Assembly (NCBI GenBank): GCA_017163975.1
Contig: JAFFSR010000242.1
Span: 5,915,001 to 5,979,000 of the forward strand
Length of the DNA stretch: 64,000 bases
Direction of reading: 5' to 3'
Source of the DNA: Anastatus disparis
Taxonomy: Eukaryota; Arthropoda; Insecta; Hymenoptera; Eupelmidae
The number at the start of each line of letters is the position of its first letter. The first letter of the stretch is position 1. A model generated the notes under the pieces. The model searched no databases and was not told the DNA's origin. It saw nothing but the letters and a program-made list of their open reading frames with translations. Below are positions 1 to 13,100 of this stretch, in pieces. The position numbers and the translations under genes were made by a program.

Positions 1-820
1 TTTTTCATAAATAATTCATGGAACCAAGGTACCACCATTTGATGTTCTTTAACATTTACATGTAAATAGCAACAAAATAAAAATAATGGGGTTGAAATTT
101 AACAATAACTACCCATATTTATCTTGATTTTATAATACATTAACTTCGATATGTTGAAGATGCCAAGTAATACAGTAAATTGCTGCTAGAAATACATTAA
201 CACTTATATATATGTTTTGGCAATCAGACTGTGACAGTGTATTATTTTATACTGTTTTATCAAATTATTCTAAAACTAAGTACTTAGGTGTCGTGTTTTA
301 ACACAAATCTAATGTAAATAATGACGTTTCTAGAATTTTTCTTTAATTTCTGGAAGTATTATTTTATGTGCGGTCTAACAATTAAATTATTCAGCGCGTA
401 ACTTAAAAATCACAGTTAAAATTAATGTTGATTGCTCAGAGACACTTTAAAAAAGGTCAATAATTACATGAGTTTAAGACTACAAAAAAAATCAAGTTTA
501 TAATTTTAATGTTAATTCGACAATCAATGAAAAAAAAGTCAAACAATTGTAGAAATTTCCAAAGTAGAATTCTTCGATCAAAAAATACACACATAAAAAT
601 ACGCGCGTGCGCGTAAATTCGTGAAGGTTCGAGCTTCTCGTGTGTGTTGGTGGCTTTAAAAGAGCCGAGCATAACCGAAGTTGACCGAAGATTTTAACAC
701 GAGAGTAAGTCTAAGCAAGCGGCAGCAGCAGCCTGCACACACACACACACACACGCGTATATACACATTAATCGACGTATATAACCTAACCAGCGCTCTC
801 GTCGGCGGGGACTTGGCGTC
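1..820. other. Upstream flank of the small heat shock protein gene
   Basis: No gene is visible. The stretch is AT-rich up to about 590, then becomes richer in CpG approaching the promoter. It contains a near-palindromic CpG-rich run at about 603-616 and a short (AC)n microsatellite at about 735-754. Confidence 0.5.
328..355. promoter_or_regulatory. Pair of heat-shock-element-like motifs
   Basis: Two TTCnnGAA inverted units, TTCTAGAA at 328-335 and TTCTGGAA at 348-355, lie 20 bases apart; a third unit of the other polarity, GAAGGTTC, is at 623-630. HSF binds alternating nGAAn units, so these could be weak heat shock elements about 230-530 bases before the proposed start site. None forms an uninterrupted three-unit element, so chance matches in AT-rich DNA remain possible. 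Confidence 0.3.
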
Positions 821-826
821 AGCGCT

Positions 827-863
827 TATTTAAGGAGCAGTAGCCGGCAAGTCGCGCTCATTC
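827..863 (+). promoter_or_regulatory. TATA/Inr core promoter of the small heat shock protein gene
   Basis: TATTTAA at 827-833 is followed by an arthropod initiator match TCATTC at 858-863, placing the A (+1) at 860, about 33 bases after the TATA start. This gives a 5' leader of about 265 bases before the ATG at 1125. Spacing and motif agreement support it; no transcript evidence is available. Confidence 0.55.
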
Positions 864-1124
864 TTTTAACACTGTTCGAAGTGTGTTGTAACGTAAAGCG
901 TTAATATTTTTTCATTCTACTTGAGATTCTCTTCATAGTAATATATTTGATCATAAGTTAATATTGATCTGTGAAATTGATAACAACAAGTACTATTAGT
1001 TGGTGCAACTTAAAAGTGCGTGAGAAATAAAGAATTTTTATTTCAAGAAAATAAACATTTTCTGTGAGAAGTTCTTTTTAATTCAGAATTATTAAATAGA
1101 AAATTCTAAAAGCAGAAGAAAAAA

Positions 1125-4100
1125 ATGGCGGACAGCGGTATCAAACGTAACATTCCCATCAAGCTCGGTGACTTTAGCGTCATCGATACTGAATTCTCAA
1201 ATATTCGTGAACGTTTCGATGCTGAGATGAAGAAGATGGAGGAGGAGATGTCACGTTTTCGTAGCGAGCTTATGAATCGTGAAAGCAACTTTTTCAAGAG
1301 CACCACCAGGTACACACAGTTTTATATACATGCCCTTTTTTGGACAACTCCAAAGACTTCTTAACTTCTTCTTTTTTTTATATCTTTCTTTTTCTTTTTT
1401 ACTCTTTTTGTTTCTCTCCTTCTTTTACCGGCGTGTCCCTCGAATTTAAAGTTTTTTTTTCTTTCCTTTTTTTAATTTTAAGTTCCTTCCTGGCTGCACC
1501 TTCTCTCGTTCATTTTTTTAGTTTTTTTATGGGACCTTATGCGTTCCCTTTTTTGTATGGTAACAGGGTAACTTGTCCTTGAATTTTTTATCTTCAAAAT
1601 TAATTTCTCATTTATTTGTGTTTCAAAATTTTAAATATCAGATCGTTTAATTTTTTCTTTTATTATTTATTTTGGAGTTAGCATAGACAATGTATAAAAG
1701 ATTTTAAAATTGTTGAATTTCATTTTTGCGCGGCAAATTTTGGGTGCGTCCTTTTCTTCTTTTTCTTAGAATAGGATTGCTCCAACTTTAAGAAATTTTC
1801 CGCTAAAAGTGTTGCAATATTCCCTTATGATCAAAAAATTTTCTTTATCTTTCCGTAACTTTAATCTATTTTTAAAAATTACATATTCAAAATAAGAATA
1901 AAATATTTCTATTTTAAAACTAATTCACAATCTATTTCAAGTATGTTCCACATAAATAATTAAATTTACGCATCAAGCTAAAGCTACTAATTCTCTTCAT
2001 ACATACGATTTCTTAATTTGTCTTACGTCAATTTAATTATTAAGAATTATTCTATTATCGATCTTCAAATAAAGAATTAATTACCACGTATATACTTTTT
2101 TTTTTAATTCAAGGTCCTACGCAATTTTATTTCAATTTAAATATTTACATCGTGATAATGAAATTCCCTTCTAAACGCTGCTCCATTTCTTTTTCTTCAT
2201 TTTTATGAATTGATAATATCAAGATTCTTAAAGCGCGCGATATTAAAATCGATTTTTCGAGAAATATTCCTTTGTATAAAAACTAATAAATCCTCTTAGA
2301 AGGAAGAAAAAAAATTGCAACGGTTAAATTATAGGAGGAAAGAAGGCGTTTGAATTGCAAAGTAGTTGGTGTGCGGGAGTTAATTGGAGTTGCGAATTGC
2401 ACACGCGTGTATATGTTGAAAACCTTTAAATTTATTATTCAGATAAAAAATTGATAAATCCCAACAGATTTAAAAGCCGAAGCTTGTAGCCGCTTTTTTT
2501 CTCTCTTAAATCCCGCTCAATGAGATTATTTTTTTTCTTCTTACGATCCAATATTGAATGAAATTTTACGGCATGATAATCAAATGAATCTGTCGCGCGC
2601 GCATTAAATTTTTAATGCATCAATGAAAATTTCAGTTCATTAAAATAATTATGGAGTTAATTATTGCGCTCTAACGGTACCTTCGTACAGAGTAAATAAA
2701 TAAAAGCAAAAATTAAAGGAAAGTAATAAGTACCATGCAAAATATGAGTACTCGTTATAACCATCATTTGAATTGGTTCATTACAGTTTCTCAAATCGCT
2801 TAACTGAAAGTACATCATATAATTAATGAAAGAAACGAGCTTCGAACAAAAAGAGCACAAAATTTTTGCACGTGCGTATATACATTAAATTTATGTACCT
2901 AGTATAATCCACTAATTTCTTCTTATCTCGTAATAAAAAACGTCAATTAAAAAGCAATTTTCAGCATTATGAAAGCAATAAATAGCGCTGATGATTAAAA
3001 ATAATAGTAAACATTGCTAAACTCCAATTGATCTTGCGATGAGCACTTTTTTCTCGAAACGCAGTTGTAATAGCGTAGCTTTCCAAGAAACACGTCGATT
3101 ATCGTAAAAAAGAAGCAACGAATTCTAAACGTACAGAAGAAAAAGGCACCTGCCGGTAGTAGTCAATGTTAATCTAAATACATACATCAATGTGTACGTA
3201 TAGGTAATGCTTACAGCAACAAGTCGACTTCTGGCACGCGTCTTTATCACCTCGACGCGTTGGTAAGGTTATTATATTGTGTTTAATTTGTATGTTTATT
3301 TTTTTTTTATTTTTCTTCTTGAATTTTCTTCTGATTAGTTGAGCCTTGTTTCTACGTGAGATACGTGTATATGCGCACGACTTTTATTATAGAAAATTTG
3401 GTGATTTAAAATAAAACATAAAAAGTTAAGTAAATTTTTAGAATGGAATTCTTCAAATGTCAATTAAACGATAATGACTCTAATGAAAGAAAAATTCAGT
3501 TTGGATTTACGTGAAAGATTTTTTTATGAAGTTGTAAAGAATTTCGAATTTAAAATTCTAACAATTGTTGAATTCAGAAATCTCAAAAATCGTTGAATTT
3601 AGATTTGTTATGAATTTTGAATTATACAATCTTTTTTTTCAAAGCCACGTATTAACCAGACGGCACGTGGACATTTTTACCATCTCGAGATGATGTGATA
3701 TGACAACAAAATGTATAAAAAAAAACTAGTTTTTCAAAAATTTCCGGCTTTCAGATATCCATTAAAACTTTATTAAAATAAAACTTAATTGAATCCATAA
3801 ATATAAAAGAAATATAACCATTCCTATTTAAAATTTTATTGGTGGTTCTTTCGACTACTGAATTTATAAACTGTTCAAGTCTATAAATTAGTTTGCATGT
3901 ATTGCAATGTATTATATTTTTACGCAAGCCTTAATCTCTCGCATAATACTTCGATAAGATAATGGCTTTTCTGATATAACAATGTTTCTTATAATTTCTT
4001 ATAAAGATAACAAAAATCACAATGTTATCGCTGCTTGCCAGACAGTGATTAAAATTAAACTTTTCAAGTAACAGTGAAAATGTAGTTCGGTTGGTAAATA

Positions 4101-7100
4101 AATAACTGTTTGATGAGTCAATAAAATTATTAATAGAGTTGGGTATCAAATTTTTGACTATTGATTTTTTTTACAAAATCTTTTTTTTTTTTAATCATTT
4201 GTCAGATCATCTTCCGTTGGCATTTATGTATACCACAAATTTACAAATACACATCAGTCCAACTAAACTGGTCCGTTCACCGCTGTTAAAAAATTTCTTT
4301 TTTCTTTTCATTTGAAACAAAGAAAGAGCACATCAATAGAGAGCTAATAAAAAAAGGAAAAAGTGACGCAACTTAAAAAAAATGTAAATGACCAAATTTC
4401 TATAGCGCAACTTGTTTCGATCTATATATAGGGCTATCCCAATGGAAGCATTGCTTGAACTTTGAATGAAAGCAAGTTAAAGCCGTGGCATGAGTCATGT
4501 ATACGTATACTGTCCTGAAAAGAATCGCCTCGAGGGACCTTGGCCGAGCATTGTATATAGCATATCAAGATTTAAACTATTCATGTTCTTTCGTGGTGTT
4601 AAAAAAAAGTCACGAGACACGCTGAAAGTTACGGTGAAAATTCGCGATACTATTTCTCGGAGTTTTTACTGAATTTAGAATGAGTTTTGGGAATTCATTT
4701 TATAGACGTGTACTTTAAAATTTTAAAATTTCTTTTTTTTTATTGGATCCTAATTTGAATAATCAATTAACGTTTAAATAAAATATATTTGAAGCAAAAG
4801 TTACGTTTAATCAATATATAAAAGAAGCTTTTAAATTCAATTTTTTTTCTCTTTACAATGTATTGTACCTTTTTTTTCCGTAACAGTAGAAGAAAAGATT
4901 GAATTACCGATCCTCGCGTGTACGTATATATATATAAAGCCTATAAAACATCGTGTGTATATGCGCGGCGTCCGTTACGCTTCGATTGCTTACACCCGTA
5001 CACACACTGACAATTGTGTGCTACTGCACATGATAGTTAGCTACACCCAAACCTATATATATATATATATTTTTCATGAAGCAAGAAATGTTTTTATTAT
5101 AGCAAGCGATGACTTGGTATATCAAGTTTTCAATTACGAAGAAATCTTTTTCTGCACAATGCAATTTGCTAATTGTTTTCTCATTTGCGTGTTAGTATCG
5201 TACAGTAGTTGATAGTTACCTACTCTAGTTATCTTTTATGAATTGCTCTGTTTTCATTTTCTTAATGTCATTATGCTGTTTTGAAAAATTCAATAGTTTA
5301 AGGGACGATTGCCAATCGATTAATGTATTAAATTTTTGTAGAATACATATTTTCATTAATTTGGACTTTAATTTTAACGAGCATAACATTTAAAGTATTA
5401 AAAATTTTTTTTTGTAAATAATTAACTGATGTTACCATTAAAAATTATTTCCAACATAACAGCAATAACATAAATCAATAATAGCATAAACAATAGTAAA
5501 AGTCGAATAATTTAAACGAACGTAAATTATTGCATGAAAATTTTCATGAAAAGCGTGCAAAACTTTTCTACAGTTACAATATCTTCCAGTAAGCTTAGAT
5601 CATATTTATTTTTGTTTCTCATCTAACTGCGCATATAAAGTTAAATCCATATATAGAGGGGTTGAGACGGGAGATGCTGCAGCGTGATACAACAAAAGTT
5701 CAACATCAAGAATTATATTGGCTCGCTCCTTTTTAACCTTGAAACATCTGCGCACAACGAAATTACTTCAGCTCTCACCCCAATCGTTATCTCGTAGATA
5801 CTATACGAAAAATCCCTCGGCTGTATCAACGAATTAAGGTCCAGATCGTAAATTTTAGGGGAAATCTATACCACTTAAGATTTTTCCTGTTTTGGCGTCG
5901 TTGCGGATAATATGGCCAAGGTTCATCGATTTTGGGCGGACTGAATATTTTTGCTCGAAGCTGTTGAATATTATTAATTAATTCGTAAGGAACGAACAAA
6001 GAATAAAGTTTAAATATATTGTGATTGATGTCTAAAATTGAATTATTAAATCTTCATAATTATGCGTTACAGTCAAAGTAATTTTTAATTCAATTCTATA
6101 ATCTAAACTCGGACATTGAAAAATCAAATTTCAAAAAGTTATAAATACAGATTTTACGATATTAAATCACAACTAATAATAACAGACTTTTTAAACACTT
6201 TAACATAAACCAAATTTCCTTCCAACAATCTAATAATGTCCGCAAGGTCAGCAAAGGAGCATTCAAATATCAACCAAAATTTATGCTTCGTACAAATATC
6301 AAGCTGTACTTTAAAGCAAGAAGCGAAATGCTTTTATGTATGCATGTGTGTAGGAGTCTGAAAACACCGGCTCATGACGTAATTTTCGCGTCCGTACATT
6401 TTAAACAATCTTTCGAAAAATTACAAATCCATTCGGCCTCTCGCTTATTCATGATACTTATTATATAAACTTTATATTTACTTTGCCGCGTCAACCATCA
6501 TCTTCACATATGTTCTCCGAGATCGAACAGATTTTTTTTAAAGAGTCAAACCGTTTTGACGTGTATGTGTGTCTCGTTAATAGCTACTGGTTATTATAAT
6601 GATGCAAAAACGTAACAACATATATGTTTTTTCTTTCCCCTCCATCACAGCTTATGTTTGGGATGTGTATAGGTAGCATATGTAGTGTAGCTCGAAAGGA
6701 ATTTCTTGCGCGTTTTGCGCAGTCATTTTTCTAACATCGACGAGGTTAAGTCTACATTCGGAAAAGTTTTTTAAATTTTTTTATCGGTTAACAATATGAT
6801 ACTGGACGAAGAACTTTATCCACCCAGGCATAAGACTGTTATTAAGTATCGGTAGGTTTTTTTTTTTAATGATTTTATTGGATCGTGATCAATTTTTCGC
6901 GTTCTTTTTTTTCTTGGTAATGGAAGTATTGGAAATGTTTAACTTAAATTAATCATTTTTAACTTGGACGTTTTATTTATAGTTGTTGTTTAAAAAAAAA
7001 TATTGTGTTAATTTATTGTTTGAAATATAAAAATTTTGAATTATTGAATAAAAATGAACATTTGTAAAATAAGTTTTGATATTTTATATTTCTAGAAACA

Positions 7101-10100
7101 AAATAACTTAACGAAATTTAAGTAAAGATTTTTTAATATATAAATATTCAATTGACAAATATTTTTTAAATTATATCATAAAATTTTCATTGTTTTCCAT
7201 TCAATTGTGAATCTTCATTCAATTAAGCTTCACCTTTCTCATGCTTTATACATACGCTTATGTTATTACCAAAAATTACACTTTTACCGCTCGTCGTCTA
7301 TATTACTCCTAAATTTCGCCAGGTTAACATTAAAAAGTCTCATTAATATCGATTAACAAAACTAGCGATTAAGAGCACCGCCACTAACTTGTCTAAACAA
7401 TATGATAGATTGATTTCCTTGAAGGAACACCCATATCCTGTCGATAATATTGATAGAAAAATTATTTATTATAAGTGACGCTTATAAGTGCTCTCTGTGC
7501 TTTGATGTGCGTACGCGCGAGAGCGTATATAATTAACGGAAAAAATAATACTTGATGCTTCCATTATGCGGATATATCATAACTGTCGATTATAAAATTA
7601 CGTGACGTATGTGCCTTTATACACACATACATAACTTGATGCACAATGAAACGTCAATTAAAAGTCTTCTCTTGTCTATAGAGTGTATATACCTCGGTAA
7701 TCTGAGATCACAGAGGCGCGAGACTGGCATTTTTAAAAGGTATCTGTACGGTTATTATGCACTTTTTTTTGTTGCAGGAAAAAAGAAACGTTCGTTATGA
7801 TCTGCTCGTTACTAATAAATTAAATGAACGTTTTATTTATTAAATGTGTTTGATAAACGGTTCGATGCGTAATACAAAAGATAATTTAATCAATGATGAC
7901 TTTATTATAAAATTTAATTATTTAGTATTTTAACGATTTAAAAAAAAACGTATATGTTATTTTTGTATTTTAATTAGATTTTTACATAAGGCATTTGTTA
8001 CATTGAAAACTAATGAGATGCAACTAAGAAACTACATTCTAGATACATTTAAACATGTCGTCTAAGCATCGCATCTGCATCTAATGCATGCATTGTTTTA
8101 AATATCGCGTACTTTAAATCTTTAAGAATATTAATGAACTTAACGTACAAGCCAATACTCGACTTATAATTACAAGGTTTCTTCTCAGTTTTTAAGGTGA
8201 CGCCAGTGATAAGGTTATGTTTCATTTCTTATAGTTTACAAATCATATAATTAATATATGAAATTTTTAATTTTCCACCATTTTTGGAAACCTGTAGAAT
8301 GGTAGAGAATCCAGAAAAACTTATAAACTAAAAGCCTAATTTATAAATTACGAAATGGAACTTAACCCAACTCCTGTGGTACCCTTAATTAGAAAATATA
8401 TAAAAATAAGTGAACATCCGTTTGAAACTTAAATTGAACTTAGGGAAACTAAAAAAAAGCAGCAACTTAACTGCAATCTACTTTTCGTAATTGTAATTCG
8501 TTTTGCACAAGATACATTGTTAAACTTAAAAGGAAACTTAGAAAAGAGCAGATACACTCGCGTGTTAAAGATTGATTAGCCGGGGTAAATGTATTTCTCT
8601 AGTCTTTTATATATACACCTTGTAATTCTATCTTGACCTTTATATATGCACACGTATATAAGCCGCGTGAGCTTTTTAGCAGTCAAATTCTTTCTCGAGT
8701 CTGTGTGTGTTCGAACTAAACAACTTGACTGGTCGTGCTCGATTGAACTTGAGGTAAAAACGTGCCCACGAAGGAGAAGTACCTATAATTAAATTTTCAC
8801 ATTTTCTCACTGAATACTTTGTAGGTCAGAATATATTCGGCACGATTTAACAAAGATTTTAAATCTTGTTTAATTTTATTTTAACTTTTAATTAAGATTA
8901 GGAATTTTTTTGAAAATAAGGATGGATAAGAAAGGATAATTATTAGGTTTTAAAATACTTTTTTTTTAATGAAAAGAATTAACAATTTTTTATTTTATAA
9001 CTTTAAAAAGTGTCAAAATGAAAGGTTTATTTCGTGGAATTAAAGACAAAGGAATAAAATTAACATTCGATTCACAACTTTAAGAATTGAACCTTAACAT
9101 CTGGTAAAACAACAGCCTTTAATGTCTTCTACGCACGTGCAAACGCAGTAAAAAAAAGTAATCAATAAAACATTTAAGAAACACTAAATAAAACCAACCA
9201 AAATACAAATCAATACCCAAATGTCACTAAAATATATTCCCCAACATTAAAAACCACAGATCTAATCTTGCCGAACAAGGCTTTGTCGTCACGCATATGT
9301 CATAGCAATTCAAACGCCTTCAAAATATATTCAGAAAAAAGTTTTCTCACTGCCAAAAATCTTGCCGTTTGTAAAGTTAAATCCATGCGTCGTTGCGCAA
9401 AATTCTCATAAGGTATTCTTCGGACGATGCGAGTATACGTGCGAGTTTATCGTCGGAAATGAGGACAAGATTATAAGAGTACTTTATTTTTGATACTTTA
9501 AGTTAATTTTGCTTTCTCATTTGTTTTAACGTTTTTTTAGAAATCGATGATGAATCAGCTAGTTCTAATTTGTTGAAAATTTAGGTGGTTGAAATTACAA
9601 TTAATATTTATATAAAATGAAATTCGAAGAATTTTATTTGATTTTTAAAAGCAGATATTTAACATTTAAATTTAGCGCCTGATTTATACCATTCGCAATT
9701 TTAATATTATACTTATGCTTTAATGACTTTGGTTATTAAGTTTGACCTCTTGAATCTGTAAGATTATACACATCGTGTTCTATTTTCAATAGAAATAAAT
9801 TAAGTATTTATGTTCTAGCTGGTAAATTATTTCCTGATAATAACAATTTCAATAAATTTCTAAATTTGCTGCTATTACGTTCCTGTAGAGAGTAAACGTT
9901 CTCTTTAAATTTAACTTGTTAACGCTGATCGCTGTTATATATTTCATAAATAAGAAAATTTGAATAAAATTAAAATTTCTTTTTTTAAAATCTTTCAATT
10001 TCTGGATATTGAGTTGTCAAAATTTCCAACAAAATCCAAAATTGTAGCTTTTATGTACCCAAAACTTATTTATTTTTCACGACCCTTCGAACAAGTCTAC

Positions 10101-13100
10101 CCTTTATGCTTACCATATCGAATCTCCTAAGGGATCTTGTGGGCATAGGTTAACAACCTTTTCTCTGTACTATAGTATAGACTTCCTGTTGGTATATATA
10201 TATATCTAAAGACACTCTAAAGCAATAGACAAATGCAGCCAGGAGGAGGCGCCTTTTCAACTTGAACTTTATTTTGAGCTTAATCTATTATTAGTTCATA
10301 GACGAAAGAAAGAAAGAATGAGCAAGAGAGAGAGAAAGATGGAATTATGTGTTATGCATTTTAACTATAATTTGCCTTGGAGTGTAAGATTTCAAAATGC
10401 TATTTTCTGTGCGTCCAGAGCAAGCAACAAACTATAAGGATGTAGTGTGTACTCACAGCAGAGAACCCTGCACGGTTTATAGACGCGTTTACTTTGTACA
10501 TAAAAATGAAAAATATAAAAAAAAAAGAGAAAAACTTTGCTATTATTAACTTTTGTTGAACAATAACCTTGTATCGTGTATATATTTTATTGTTTAATGG
10601 TTTAAAGTTGTAACTTTGCAGAATTTAAATATTCCTATAAGAATTATTACATAATATAAAATGATTTATGTTTTATACGTTGAAAAACGGATGACTAAAT
10701 TTCCAATTTTTGTAATATGTACATATTAATAGCAATTTTCTTCACTGCTGAACTAATAAATTATTTACTTTGTATTTATTTTATTACTAGAACAGTATAA
10801 ATTTTTGTTTTTAATTTTTAATCTGAATTTTTGGTATATTAAATGCTATTATAAGTAAAAGACAAAGTAAATAAGTGAAAATTATGTAAAATGTAAATAA
10901 ATAACATGTTTGAAATCCCTTATAACACTAATAAACTATCTACTTGGCATTATTATTCTACTTGATGCACTTACCTCTTATATACGAAACAATTATTATG
11001 AAAATTATACCAACTTGAAGCTGAATTTTTTATTACACACAAAATAATTGATTTAATTAAAAATTTTTTAATGAATGAAATTTATTGGACGAAATTTAAA
11101 GTAACAAAAAGTTCAGCTCGAGCTATAATATTAAGTTTCTATATAATAATAATATTTATATTGGCATGAATTTTTTAATACTAATTAATAAAACTTGATT
11201 AATCGCATTCTGATCGATGAACAATTAACTACTACTCTCTTGGCACTTATGGGAAATATGACGGCCTGACAAAAACAAAAACCTCAAAAAAACAATACCA
11301 AAAAAAAAACACAAAAACTTTGCACTAACCAACGACTGTGCTCGCTGTACCTCTCTAAATCCTATATAAAAACAATAAAAAAAAAGTCGGCATCACACGA
11401 GCAGCAGTGAGCACCGGACATCAACGACCTCCAAGACGGAGGGTTGGGACAGTAAGCCAGACGGCATGCCATCAATGAGATCTGCCTTCGACAATTTCAA
11501 AAGGTGACACTGAAGTAGTCAAAAAAAAAATCAAAAGACAAAACTAGAAAATCAAAAAGCAAATGATCTGTCACCCATCGTCGCCTGTATATAAAGCAGC
11601 ACGAGAACCTTTTTTTTTTACAGCTTCACACACATATTGCACCTTGCACATTATATATATGCCAGCATGTATCATCGTCTCACCTTATGCATTACGTATT
11701 CGTTGGGCAATGGATGAAATCATTTTTGGTCTACTTTATTTCACATGAACACACGCTTTCATGCTATTTTTAGATATTAGAAGATGCTTGATTTCAATCG
11801 CTCAGTGTAATCACATCCGTTCGTTCTGGTCATTTTAATTTTTTGCATTGTCATCGAATCATTGCTAAATTTTTTCATTTTTTTGTTATTATCATCATTA
11901 TTTTTGCTTAGACGTGCCTTAGATTACAATTGCTAATTTCTTCATTAACTTTTTTTTTATAAAGCTTTTACGATGTGAAAGATATGCATTTGAGAATGTT
12001 TGTTGATAAAGCACTAGGCGACGAGACAACAGGTCTTCCATTTTAATGTAATAAACGATCAATTTTTGTGCAATTAATTAACGTTTATTCTTATATTTTT
12101 TATCTTTATTAAAAAATTTCTTGAAATATCTCTATGTCATGCTTTTTATTAGTTAATATAAAAGATTATAATAAACAGGTGTTTTTTTAAATTTTTGGAT
12201 CAAAAATAAAAAATTGGAAAAACTATAATGTCAGAATTTTACATGACTTTGAAATTAGTTTGATATTTTTATATAAATTCTTAGTCTATTTGGACATCGT
12301 CAAATTTTTTAATCATATTAATTTTCCAAAACTGTTGTATTTAAATTTCATTAAAATAATAAAAATTACTGTTGCACAAAAATTGAAGTTTATTATACAT
12401 CTAATATTCGTTAAGCGCAATTCGAATGTCAATGCAATTCCCACTCAGCATATTCAAAGGGCACCTCATGTATGTGACTTACTCTTTAGATCGGCATTAG
12501 GTCGATATTTTCCAATCAAATTCGTTAAATTTTCTTTAGCTTTTATATCAAAAGAAAAGCATGTGAATGAATTTAAATTTTAAAAATTTTATATTTTCTC
12601 TTTCTTACAGCACAACGACACAGCAATCAAGTCAGAACAGCTCACTCAGTCCTCAGCATGATCACAATACTTGGTTGGATGGTCTTAACAGTCCATTGAT
12701 TCAAGATGAAGGTGACAACAAGATGCTCAAGCTCAGATTCGATGTGTCACAGTACACACCTGAAGAAATTGTTGTTAAGACCGTCGACAATAAGCTTCTT
12801 GTAAGTATTTTTTACATATTTATTTATTGTTGTTTAATATGGTTTGAAGGTGAATATATTATATTTTATAGAAAAGATAAAAAGTATGAAATAAGAATTA
12901 AATTCAGCTTAATCATCTTACTGAAATTTGGTACATTAAAAATGCATTTAATAAAAAATTATCTTTCTGATTAAAATTTGTACGTAATTTTAGTCATTTT
13001 AATTGTTTATTTATATTTGACGAGTGGATTTTTATTTTGAATGTATTCGAAAGCATTACTCTTTTTATAAGTACCATTATTAATTTGAAAGTTGATTCAT

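Noticed and set aside
12260..12583. A 107-codon frame before exon 2 of the sHSP gene
   Set aside because: AT-driven composition (Phe, Lys, Ile, Asn), no domain, and it lies in an intron.
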